Shown here: piece after piece, positions 53,637 through 61,377 of the stretch
Numbering within the stretch: the stretch's first letter is position 1
Layout: each line of letters begins with the position of its first letter
Assembly: GCA_017551865.1 (NCBI GenBank)
Contig: JAFZKB010000020.1
Coordinates: forward strand, 195,009-259,008
Reading direction: 5' to 3'
Source of the DNA: Clostridiales bacterium
GTDB lineage: Bacteria; Bacillota; Clostridia; Saccharofermentanales; Saccharofermentanaceae
Length of the DNA: 64,000 bases
Position numbers and translations under genes: made by a program
The notes under the pieces: generated by a model
What the model saw: the letters and a program-made list of their open reading frames with translations, nothing else
The model's database searches: none
What the model was told of the DNA's origin: nothing

Positions 53637-55898
53637 TCATAGATCGCCGAGTGTCAACTGCCGGTCCTCGATCGTCTCTTCCTTAAGATAGTATCCGATC
53701 GCCGGAAGACGTCTGACGCGGTAGTACTCCGGATCCGTAAAGCCCGTTTCTTCAAGAGGCTTAACTTCCGTCATGACGCTTCCACGCTTGCTGGTCAGTA
53801 CCTGCACGCCCTGCGAAGAACGCGTGGTCTTAAGAGGGATCAGCGAAGTATCGAAAACAATTGCTTTTCGAAGGTTCGAGAACGCCGCCATCGTCACGTC
53901 TTCCGTGATGTAGTGGATGCTCACCAGAGGTGACAGATCACTGCAGGCATGAATGAGTTTCTTTCTGTTCTGCTTGGTCTCGTAGGCTGCCATCGGGATC
54001 TTGCTGATCTTGCCGTTCTCAAAGGCGAAGAGGATATTCCCCTTATAATCGTCGGTAACATGCATAAAGAGGATCTTCTCCCCGTCTTCCATAGAAAGGA
54101 GGTTCGGCAGATATCCGCCATATTCGCTCGGTTTCGTATCCGGAAGCTCAAATGCCCTTACCTTATAGCAGTTGCACTTATCGGAGAAGAACAGTATCTC
54201 GGACTTGTTCGTTCCTTCGAGTTCCATGACGATCGTATCGTCTTCCTTGATCTTAAGATCACCGGCATTACGAAGCGATGTGAGCGCGATCTTCTTGATA
54301 TAGCCGTGATCGGAGAGGAAGAGCTTTAAGCGGTAATCTTCGATCATGTTGGAATCGCTGAATGTCGCGGCTTCCTCTGCACGGAGAAGTTCGGTCCTTC
54401 TTTCCTGACCGTACTTCTTAGCAACGTTCTCCAGGCCCTTGATGATCAGCGCATCGAGGCGGCTCGGCTTGGCGATGATATCCTCAAGATCTTTGATCTC
54501 TTTTTCGAGGTTCTCTCTGTCTGCCGTGCGGTTGATAATGTACTGGCGGTTGATATTACGGAGTTTGATCTCCGCGACATACTCGGCCTGCAGACTGTCA
54601 ATATCAAATCCCTTCATGAGGTTCGGGACAACATCGGCTTCCAGCTCGGTATTTCGGATAATGGCAATGGCCTTATCGATATCAAGGAGGATCTTGGCAA
54701 GACCATCGAGAAGATGGAGCTTATCCTTCTTTTTATCCATCTCATATACGACTTCTCTCTTCTGGCAGGCACGTCTCCAGACGATCCACTCCGCGAGGAG
54801 CTGATTGACGCCCATCACTCTCGGATATCCGTTGATGAGGACATTAAAGTTACAGGAGAAAACATCTTCGAGTTTTGTGAAACGGAAGAGCTTCGTCATC
54901 AGTGCGTCAAGGTCCGTACCTCGCTTACACTCGATACAGATCTTCAAGCCGTCAAGGTCGGTCTCGTCACGGACATCGTTGATCTCCTTGACTTTTCCGG
55001 ACTTAACGAGTTCCGTGATCTCGTCAATGACGGCCTCTGCGGTCGTCGTATACGGGATCTGCGTCACTTCGATGAGGTTATTCGACTTATCGGCAAAATA
55101 CTTGCTGCGGATACGGATCGGGCCGCGGCCGGTTTCATAGATCGTGCGCATAGCTGCTTCATCGTAGAGGATGATACCTCCGCCCGGGAAATCCGGAGCC
55201 GGCATCACGGAAAGAAGATCGGCCGTCGGATCTTTCATATAGGCAACAGTCGCCTCACAGACTTCCTTAATGTTAAAAGAACAGATATTGGATGCCATAC
55301 CGGCAGCAATACCCTGGTTGCTGTTGACGAGGATCGACGGATAGCTCGCCGGAAGGAGCACCGGCTCCTTCATCGTTCCGTCGTAGTTATCGACGAAATC
55401 CACAGCATTCTTATCAAGACCGCGGAATAGCTCCTCACAGAGCTTTTCGAGACGCACCTCGGTATATCTCGGAGCCGCATACTGCATATCGCGGGAATAC
55501 TGCTTACCGAAGTTACCCTTTGAATCGACGTACGGGTGCAAAAGTGCGCCGTTACCTCTGGCGAGACGTACCATCGTCTCATAGATCGCCATATCACCAT
55601 GCGGGTTGAGCTTCATGGTCTGTCCGACGACGTTACTGGATTTCGTACGGTTTCCGGTCAGTAGTCCCATCTTATACATCGTGTAAAGAAGTTTTCTGTG
55701 GGAAGGCTTAAAACCGTCGATCTCCGGGATCGCTCGGGAAACGATGATACTCATCGCATAGGGCATGAAGTTGCTCTCGAGAGTATCGTTAATATCCTGC
55801 AGTGTCGGCGGCGCCGGCGGAAGGCCCTGGGACTGATCTTTGAGGGAATTTCTCTCTGGTACTTCGCTTGTATCTTTCTTAGTGCTCTTTCTAGCCAT
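53637..55898 (-). CDS. parC: type IIA topoisomerase subunit A, ParC-like
   Basis: The 753-residue protein has the DNA-cleaving Tyr145 in AAPRYTEVRL, the quinolone region PHGDMAIYETMVRL, and GIAAGMASNICSFN. The C-terminal part has blades such as DGEKILFMHVTDDYKGN but no GyrA-box (QRRGGKG), which supports topoisomerase IV. It decatenates DNA with ParE, encoded 18 bases upstream. Some clostridial genomes carry a third GyrA-like pair, so an exact name is provisional. Confidence 0.86.
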   Translation of the reverse strand: MARKSTKKDTSEVPERNSLKDQSQGLPPAPPTLQDINDTLESNFMPYAMSIIVSRAIPEIDGFKPSHRKLLYTMYKMGLLTGNRTKSSNVVGQTMKLNPHGDMAIYETMVRLARGNGALLHPYVDSKGNFGKQYSRDMQYAAPRYTEVRLEKLCEELFRGLDKNAVDFVDNYDGTMKEPVLLPASYPSILVNSNQGIAAGMASNICSFNIKEVCEATVAYMKDPTADLLSVMPAPDFPGGGIILYDEAAMRTIYETGRGPIRIRSKYFADKSNNLIEVTQIPYTTTAEAVIDEITELVKSGKVKEINDVRDETDLDGLKICIECKRGTDLDALMTKLFRFTKLEDVFSCNFNVLINGYPRVMGVNQLLAEWIVWRRACQKREVVYEMDKKKDKLHLLDGLAKILLDIDKAIAIIRNTELEADVVPNLMKGFDIDSLQAEYVAEIKLRNINRQYIINRTADRENLEKEIKDLEDIIAKPSRLDALIIKGLENVAKKYGQERRTELLRAEEAATFSDSNMIEDYRLKLFLSDHGYIKKIALTSLRNAGDLKIKEDDTIVMELEGTNKSEILFFSDKCNCYKVRAFELPDTKPSEYGGYLPNLLSMEDGEKILFMHVTDDYKGNILFAFENGKISKIPMAAYETKQNRKKLIHACSDLSPLVSIHYITEDVTMAAFSNLRKAIVFDTSLIPLKTTRSSQGVQVLTSKRGSVMTEVKPLEETGFTDPEYYRVRRLPAIGYYLKEETIEDRQLTLGDL

Positions 55899-55916
55899 GT
55901 TTTCTCTCTCTTCTTA

Positions 55917-57902
55917 TTAGTCTACGTCCAGCATCTCAAGGTACAGATGGCCATCGCGTTCGATATGTTCTTTTCTTCCGGCAAGATTATCGCCGAGAAG
56001 GAGCTCAAAGGTCTCCATCGTAGCCTGCTCGTCACCCGGCACGACCTTGATGAGTCTTCTCGTGACTGGATTCATCGTGGTCTCCCACATCATCTCCGGT
56101 TCGTTCTCACCAAGACCCTTCGATCTTTGGAGAGTGCACTTCTCGCTCGGGTATTTCTGCAATATCTCGGCCTTTTCCTTCTCGTTATAGGCGAACATCG
56201 TCTTCTCTTCGCCTTTGTTCCGGTAAGTGATTTCAAAGAGCGGAGATTCCGCGATAAAGACCTTTCCTTCTGCGATCAGCGTCGGCATGAGACGGAAGAT
56301 CATGGCAAGGATCAGGGTACGGATATGGAATCCGTCGACGTCAGCATCGGTACATATGATGATCTTGTTCCAGCGAAGCAGCGACAGATCAAAAGACGAC
56401 AGATCCTTATTGTGTTTGGTCTGGATCTCGACGCCACAGCCCAAGACTTTGATCAGATCTGTAATGATCTCGCTTTTAAATATCGTCGGATAGTCCGCTT
56501 TTAAGCAGTTTAAGATCTTACCTCTTACCGGCATGATTGCCTGGAACTCGGCATCACGGCCCATCTTACAGGAGCCCAAAGCGGAGTCACCCTCTACGAT
56601 ATAGAGCTCTCTCTGCTCTATGTCCTTCGTACGGCAATCGACGAACTTCTTGACGCGGTTATTGATATCGATGCTGCCCATGAGCTTCTTCTTGACGTTC
56701 AGTCGCGTCTTTTCGGCATTCTCACGGGATCTCTTGTTGATCAGGATCTGCTCGACGACACGATCACCCTCGGGCTTATTCTCGATGAACCACACTTCGA
56801 GCTTCTGACGGATCAGGTCGGCCATGAAGTCCTGGATGAACTTATTCGTGATCGCTTTCTTCGTCTGGTTCTCGTAACTAGTCTGAGTGGAAAAAGAGCT
56901 CGTGACGAGGATAAGACTGTCCGCGATATCCTGGAACACGATCTTACTTTCATTGGCCTTATACTTATCCCTTGCGCGGATCTGTCTGTCGATCTCCGCA
57001 GTAAAAGCGGATCTTACGGCCTTATCCGGCGCACCGCCGTGCTCGAGGAAACTGGAGTTGTGGTAATACTCCAGGATATTCGTCTCATTATTAAAGCAGA
57101 AAGCCACCTGACACTTGACCTTATATTCCGGCTTGTCGGCACGATCCTTACCTCTGCCCATTCCGTCGAAAGACGCAGGTGCGGAAAGGCCCTTATCGCC
57201 GTTAAACTCTGCCACATACCCTTCAATACCGGAAGGATAGCAAAATGTATATTCTTCGCCGCTCTCCTCATCTTTCAGGATAAAGGTCACGCCGCTGTTG
57301 ACGACTGCCTGGCGCTTTAAGATCTGAAGGAAAGATTCCAGAGGAATGCGGATGTCAGTGAATACTTCTCTGTCCGGCTTCCACTTCTGGATCGTACCCG
57401 TTCTCTTAAAGCGGGTCGCTTCCTTAAAAAGTCCGCCGATGTTCTCGCCTTTTTCAAAATGCAGGCTGTATTTAAATCCGTCACGGAAGACCGTAACGTC
57501 GAAATATTCAGAGGAATACTGTGTCGCGCAGGCACCTAAGCCGTTAAGACCTAAGCTGAACTCATAGCTCTCACCGGTATCGTTGTTATACTTACCGCCG
57601 GCATAAAGCTCGCAGTACACCAGTTCCCAGTTAAAGCGCTGTTCCTTTGTGTTATAGTCAAGAGGAATACCACGGCCGAAGTCTTCGACAGAGATAGATC
57701 CGTCTTTATAGCGCACTACCTCGATCTTATCACCATAACCTTCACGCGCTTCGTCGATCGAGTTACTTAAGATCTCGAAAAACGAGTGTTCACAGCCCTC
57801 GAGGCCGTCCGATCCGAAGATAACGCCCGGGCGTTTTCTAACGCGATCCGCACCTTTTAATGCTGTAATGGTATCGTTACCATACGATGACTTGCTTGGC
57901 AT
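55917..57902 (-). CDS. parE: type IIA topoisomerase subunit B, ParE-like
   Basis: The 661-residue protein has a GHKL ATPase (IDEAREGYGDK, DFGRGIPLD, GLNGLGACATQYSS), a transducer domain, and a TOPRIM domain with YIVEGDSALGSCK and TDADVDGFHIRTLI that binds magnesium for strand cutting. It pairs with the ParC-like subunit just downstream. The start at 57902 follows GTGGGGTGAGGTGTATTT. An inverted repeat adjoins its -10 box. Confidence 0.88.
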   Translation of the reverse strand: MPSKSSYGNDTITALKGADRVRKRPGVIFGSDGLEGCEHSFFEILSNSIDEAREGYGDKIEVVRYKDGSISVEDFGRGIPLDYNTKEQRFNWELVYCELYAGGKYNNDTGESYEFSLGLNGLGACATQYSSEYFDVTVFRDGFKYSLHFEKGENIGGLFKEATRFKRTGTIQKWKPDREVFTDIRIPLESFLQILKRQAVVNSGVTFILKDEESGEEYTFCYPSGIEGYVAEFNGDKGLSAPASFDGMGRGKDRADKPEYKVKCQVAFCFNNETNILEYYHNSSFLEHGGAPDKAVRSAFTAEIDRQIRARDKYKANESKIVFQDIADSLILVTSSFSTQTSYENQTKKAITNKFIQDFMADLIRQKLEVWFIENKPEGDRVVEQILINKRSRENAEKTRLNVKKKLMGSIDINNRVKKFVDCRTKDIEQRELYIVEGDSALGSCKMGRDAEFQAIMPVRGKILNCLKADYPTIFKSEIITDLIKVLGCGVEIQTKHNKDLSSFDLSLLRWNKIIICTDADVDGFHIRTLILAMIFRLMPTLIAEGKVFIAESPLFEITYRNKGEEKTMFAYNEKEKAEILQKYPSEKCTLQRSKGLGENEPEMMWETTMNPVTRRLIKVVPGDEQATMETFELLLGDNLAGRKEHIERDGHLYLEMLDVD

Positions 57903-57934
57903 AAATACACCTCACCCCACATATAATCCATAAG

Positions 57935-57956
57935 ATTATACCACAACATCATGTGG
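57935..57956 (-). promoter_or_regulatory. parE promoter with adjoining inverted repeat
   Basis: A TGG-TATAAT extended -10 lies at 57935-57940 (with TGG in 57941-57943). CCACA-ACATCA-TGTGG at 57941-57956 is an inverted repeat touching it and could be an operator or a supercoiling-sensitive site. Confidence 0.5.
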
Positions 57957-58017
57957 TGGTCTTCGACAAATACTACTAAATTTGCTAAAAATGTCGATAT
58001 TTCCTAAAAAAGGCAAC

Positions 58018-58048
58018 AAAAAAGGAGCAGATGATCTGCTCCTTTTTT
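58018..58048 (-). terminator. terminator of the tRNA-Gly/tRNA-Arg transcript
   Basis: A nearly perfect 15-bp hairpin (AAAAAAGGAGCAGAT / ATCTGCTCCTTTTTT, one-base centre) lies just 3' of tRNA-Arg. It has T-runs on both strands. Confidence 0.9.
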
Positions 58049-58054
58049 GCTTCG

Positions 58055-58131
58055 TGGTGAGCCCAGGGGGACTCGAACCTCCGGCCCACAGCTTAGAAGG
58101 CTGTTGCTCTATCCAGCTGAGCTATGGACCC
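58055..58131 (-). tRNA. tRNA-Arg (TCT)
   Basis: The 77-base cloverleaf has the acceptor GGGTCCA / TGGGCTC (two wobble pairs), the anticodon loop CTTCTAA giving TCT, TTCGAGTCC T-loop region and an encoded CCA. It reads AGA/AGG. Confidence 0.97.
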
Positions 58132-58140
58132 ACGTTGAAA

Positions 58141-58168
58141 GAATGACGACCACGATGGATCGTCATTC
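58141..58168. other. 9-bp hairpin between tRNA-Arg and tRNA-Gly
   Basis: GAATGACGA and TCGTCATTC are exact inverted arms around a ten-base loop in the spacer of the two tRNA genes. There is no T-run, so it is more likely a processing signal than a terminator. Confidence 0.6.
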
Positions 58169-58170
58169 GT

Positions 58171-58244
58171 TGGAGCGGGTGATGGGAATCGAACCCACGT
58201 GATCAGCTTGGAAGGCTGGAGTTCTACCATTGAACTACACCCGC
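58171..58244 (-). tRNA. tRNA-Gly (TCC)
   Basis: The 74-base tRNA has the GCGGGTG / CACCCGC acceptor stem, TAGTTCAATGGTAGAA D-arm, anticodon TCC in CTTCCAA, GTTCGATTCC T-arm and an encoded CCA. It leads the two-tRNA transcript. Confidence 0.97.
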
Positions 58245-58285
58245 ACGGTGCATCTGCCATAGTCTCTTTCAAAACTTGCCTAGAT

Positions 58286-58314
58286 ATAATACTACACCGT
58301 CACGCTGTTGTCTA
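58286..58314 (-). promoter_or_regulatory. tRNA-Gly/Arg promoter
   Basis: TAGACA (58309-58314) and TATTAT (58286-58291) are 17 bases apart on the minus strand, 41 bases upstream of the tRNA-Gly. Confidence 0.7.
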
Positions 58315-58331
58315 GCACATTTTGAAAAGAA

Positions 58332-58370
58332 AAATACTGATGTGAAAAACTTCTTTTCACATCAGTATTT
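58332..58370 (-). terminator. terminator of the SH3 lipoprotein gene
   Basis: A 17-bp perfect stem (AAATACTGATGTGAAAA / its complement) with a five-base loop, 24 bases after the stop, followed on the minus strand by CTTTTC. Confidence 0.88.
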
Positions 58371-58394
58371 GTAAGCTCTATTAGTGGTTTAAGA

Positions 58395-58835
58395 TCAGGC
58401 GCCCTTTGTCGCTCCGATATAGTCGCAGGAAACGTAGAAGCCGTCTTCGGTCTTATACCAGTTCGTATCGGTCTTGGCCACAACGATGACCTCCATGCCC
58501 GGGGTAAGAGAACCTACCTGCTCATAATCCGTGCCAGGTCCTTTACGAACCTTAAGATAGGTCTTTACATTGATTACATACATGACCTTCGGATCCATCG
58601 GATCTTCTTTCCACTTGACTTCTACATCATTCGGAGGAAGCTCCTGTCCGTATTCGAGCAAAGTCGTCGTCGCTTCCGTCGGCGGCAATGTTTCCATCGG
58701 AGTGGTCTCGGTAGTAGACTCAGTTGTCGCGGATGTCTCTTCTTTTTTCTTGCCGCCACATGCAGCAATTCCAAGCACCATGGAACATGCCATGGTCAAA
58801 ACCAGTGCTTTAACAATTATGGAAGATCGTTTCAT
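58395..58835 (-). CDS. SH3-domain lipoprotein
   Basis: The 146-residue protein has a lipoprotein signal (VLTMACSMVLGIAAC, lipid on Cys26), a Thr/Glu/Pro-rich linker and a bacterial SH3 domain (TYLKVRKGPGTDYEQVGSL, WYKTEDGFYVSCDYIG). Such domains bind cell-wall peptides. Start at 58835 follows GAAGGAGCGTGGCCT. It stands alone between the tRNA pair and the GNAT gene. Confidence 0.88.
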   Translation of the reverse strand: MKRSSIIVKALVLTMACSMVLGIAACGGKKKEETSATTESTTETTPMETLPPTEATTTLLEYGQELPPNDVEVKWKEDPMDPKVMYVINVKTYLKVRKGPGTDYEQVGSLTPGMEVIVVAKTDTNWYKTEDGFYVSCDYIGATKGA

Positions 58836-58925
58836 AGGCCACGCTCCTTCACGATTTATACTTTCACTCTAATATAATAGTACAACATTCTTTGCGGATT
58901 ATTGCAAACCTTTTTTACAAACAGA

Positions 58926-59519
58926 TTACGTTTCGACGTCAGAATTGAGTTTGACGAACATAATGTGATCCTTGTAACTTCCGTCTATTTCCATGAATCG
59001 GAGATTCAGTCCCATCTTCTCAAAACCGCATTTTGTAGCAACGGCGATCGATCTTTCATTATGGGGCATGACGTCCGCCTCAATCCGGTGGAGCCGGTAA
59101 TACTTGAACATAAAATCACATCCGGCAAGGAGCGCCTCCGTCATATATCCCTTCCCCTGCTCATTTTCGTCAATGTGATAACCGACAAAGCAGGAATTCA
59201 TACATCCGCCGATAATGCTGTAAAAGGAAAGCCTTCCGATGATCCGCCAGGGTTCTTCGATCGTACTGATCCAAAGTCCCACCTGCGTATTCGTCTTATA
59301 CTGCAAAAGATCCGACTTAAGGTACGCTTTCTGTTCAGGGACCGTAAAGTACCGGTCCCTCTGTGTCTGGTTAAATGGCTTATGGAACTTCCTGTTGCGA
59401 GTAAGATAATCCGTCACCTTTTCGGCCGCAGAAGGCTTATAGACAGAGAGGAGAAGCCTCTTTGTCTCAAGCGTAAGCACTGCGCCCTTAACGGGAGTGA
59501 TGATCTCAAATCTCGCCAT
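58926..59519 (-). CDS. GNAT acetyltransferase, RimJ-like
   Basis: The 197-residue protein has TLETKRLLLSVYKPSAAEKV at the start and the acetyl-CoA part IGGCMNSCFVGYHIDENEQGKGYMTEAL (pyrophosphate loop EQGKGYMTEA) and PHNERSIAVATKCGF, typical of RimJ/RimL-like N-acetyltransferases. Substrate unknown. The ATG at 59519 has AAGGAG close upstream and overlaps the end of the cohesin-like gene by 14 bases, so it is coupled to it. Confidence 0.88.
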   Translation of the reverse strand: MARFEIITPVKGAVLTLETKRLLLSVYKPSAAEKVTDYLTRNRKFHKPFNQTQRDRYFTVPEQKAYLKSDLLQYKTNTQVGLWISTIEEPWRIIGRLSFYSIIGGCMNSCFVGYHIDENEQGKGYMTEALLAGCDFMFKYYRLHRIEADVMPHNERSIAVATKCGFEKMGLNLRFMEIDGSYKDHIMFVKLNSDVET

Positions 59520-61347
59520 CGTCTCCTTCGCCTTCCTTGTCGCCGTCCTCATCTGAATCTTCATCCGAAGCATCCTTCGCCTTATCAATGCGGTCCTCGA
59601 TTACGTTGATCACCGGTGTCGGGATCTCTGGTTCGATGACCGGTTCCGGCTTCTTTTCCGGGAATTCCGGGAAATCCGGAAGCGGTTCTTCCTTCTTTTC
59701 TTCCATAACTTCCTTTACCGCCTGCTTCGGCACATCCTCACCTGCGCGCTTTGCACCCGGACGTCTTGGTGCAGGGGCTTCCTCGTCGCCGAACTGGTAG
59801 TAATGATCGCCTTCTTCGATTTCCTCTTCAGCTTCTTCTTCAATATCTTCGTCTTCTGTTTCGTCGATATCCTCTTCGTCCCCATAGACGCCGAGAAGCT
59901 CGTTTCTTTCCTTATTTCTCAGTATCGCCATAATGACGACCATCGCCAGAAGACCGACGCAGAATACGCCTAAAAGAATAGAGAGTGTCTTATAGAAGTT
60001 GATGCCTGTTTCTTCCGGCTCGGGTGTCACTTCCGGTGTCGCAGTAACTGTATTGGTCGGTTCCGGCGTCGGAGATGGAGTCGGTGTATCCGTCGGAAGC
60101 GGCGTAGGTGTCGCAAGAAGTTCCGAGATATCGCCTCTGAACGGAAGGATCATACCCGTTTCGCCATCGAGATAGTACATGGACTGTTTTCCTTCGGAAT
60201 CCATCAGATAAAGGAGCATCGGCTGTTCCGGATGCTCGGTATTTTTATACACTTCGACTTCATGTTCGTTATACGTATAGGTGCTCTTCTCATAACCGTT
60301 TGGAACGACAAATCCTTCCGGGAACGGCATGATCATCATACTGACGACTTCATTGGTATATGTATAGCAAGGTGATACCGTCTGCTTATTTAAGTCATAA
60401 ACATAAAGGCCGTTACCTGAATCAGAAAGCAGCCACAGAAGAAGTGTCCCATCAGGTCCTACGAGACACGGAATCTTCTTACTGTTATAGGTCGTTTCGG
60501 ACCAGGTGAAACCGCTCGGGACATTCTCGAGAGACCCCTTTTCAAGGATCGTATAACTGCTATCATTACAGGAAATGACCGGATACGGTTCCGGTGTCGG
60601 TGTCGGAGTTCCTCTAGTTACGTAGATCTTATATGTTCTCTTATCACCGTTTTCCGCGGTGACCGTTACTTTTACCGTATTATCGCCACGGGCCAGATCC
60701 TTCTGCACGCCGTTCAGAGACACCTTCGCTGCAGAATGTTCAGCCGTAGCGGTAACAGCGATTGACGTTGTCGACTCACTTACGGTAACATGGTAGTTCT
60801 GCGTATCTTTGTTAAAAGAAGGGCTCAGTGTTCCCGGAGCAACAGAAAGCTCACTTAAGTAGTTATTTCCGGAAAGCACTACCGGAGCTGTGATATTAAT
60901 ATTGGCCGATGCACCGGAATCCGGGAAATCGCTGCCTGCCATCGAGGAAGCGGTTACACTGACAGAAACCGTAGTAGAGCCCTCTTTTAAACATATGAAC
61001 TTAATTACTGCGATCGTTGATCCGGATGGAATATTGCAGTCATAGTCCAAAAACTTACCGTTCTTCGCACTGAAATCTGTTGTTCCGTAATTTCCGGGAG
61101 CTATTTCTGAAAGCTCAAGATAATCTCCATCGTAGCTCACGCTTCCTGTAAAGCCGCTATAAGGTCCGTCGCCGCTCACTTTTACATTGACGCTGACAGT
61201 CTTTCCTACTTCAGTGCTTCCGCTTTTCGACAAGCTTGTCGCCGGATTTGCACGAACTATGGCGGATTGTATCACTCCTAGAAACAATGTAGTCGTTAAA
61301 ACAACCGCAGTGCTTCTGTTAAGAATTCTTCTTATTGCAATATTCAT
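59506..61347 (-). CDS. membrane-anchored protein with cohesin-like and cadherin-like domains
   Basis: The 613-residue protein has a signal peptide (cut near ANP), then a cohesin-like domain (residues about 30-150; VGKTVSVNVKVSGDGPYSGF, VSYDGDYLELSEIAPG), a cadherin-like beta domain (about 155-240; LSVAPGTLSPSFNKDTQNYH), a beta-rich part, a Pro/Thr stalk (about 425-465), one membrane helix (about 470-492) and a very acidic cytoplasmic tail. The neighbour upstream carries a dockerin, so this may be its anchor. ATG at 61347 is chosen after AGGTAGAGAGAAA. Confidence 0.82.
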   Translation of the reverse strand: MNIAIRRILNRSTAVVLTTTLFLGVIQSAIVRANPATSLSKSGSTEVGKTVSVNVKVSGDGPYSGFTGSVSYDGDYLELSEIAPGNYGTTDFSAKNGKFLDYDCNIPSGSTIAVIKFICLKEGSTTVSVSVTASSMAGSDFPDSGASANINITAPVVLSGNNYLSELSVAPGTLSPSFNKDTQNYHVTVSESTTSIAVTATAEHSAAKVSLNGVQKDLARGDNTVKVTVTAENGDKRTYKIYVTRGTPTPTPEPYPVISCNDSSYTILEKGSLENVPSGFTWSETTYNSKKIPCLVGPDGTLLLWLLSDSGNGLYVYDLNKQTVSPCYTYTNEVVSMMIMPFPEGFVVPNGYEKSTYTYNEHEVEVYKNTEHPEQPMLLYLMDSEGKQSMYYLDGETGMILPFRGDISELLATPTPLPTDTPTPSPTPEPTNTVTATPEVTPEPEETGINFYKTLSILLGVFCVGLLAMVVIMAILRNKERNELLGVYGDEEDIDETEDEDIEEEAEEEIEEGDHYYQFGDEEAPAPRRPGAKRAGEDVPKQAVKEVMEEKKEEPLPDFPEFPEKKPEPVIEPEIPTPVINVIEDRIDKAKDASDEDSDEDGDKEGEGDDGEI

Positions 61348-61377
61348 TTTCTCTCTACCTTTCATATTAGATGTTCG

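Noticed and set aside
58141..58168. Terminator between tRNA genes
   Set aside because: No T-run follows either arm; the real terminator is at 58018-58048.
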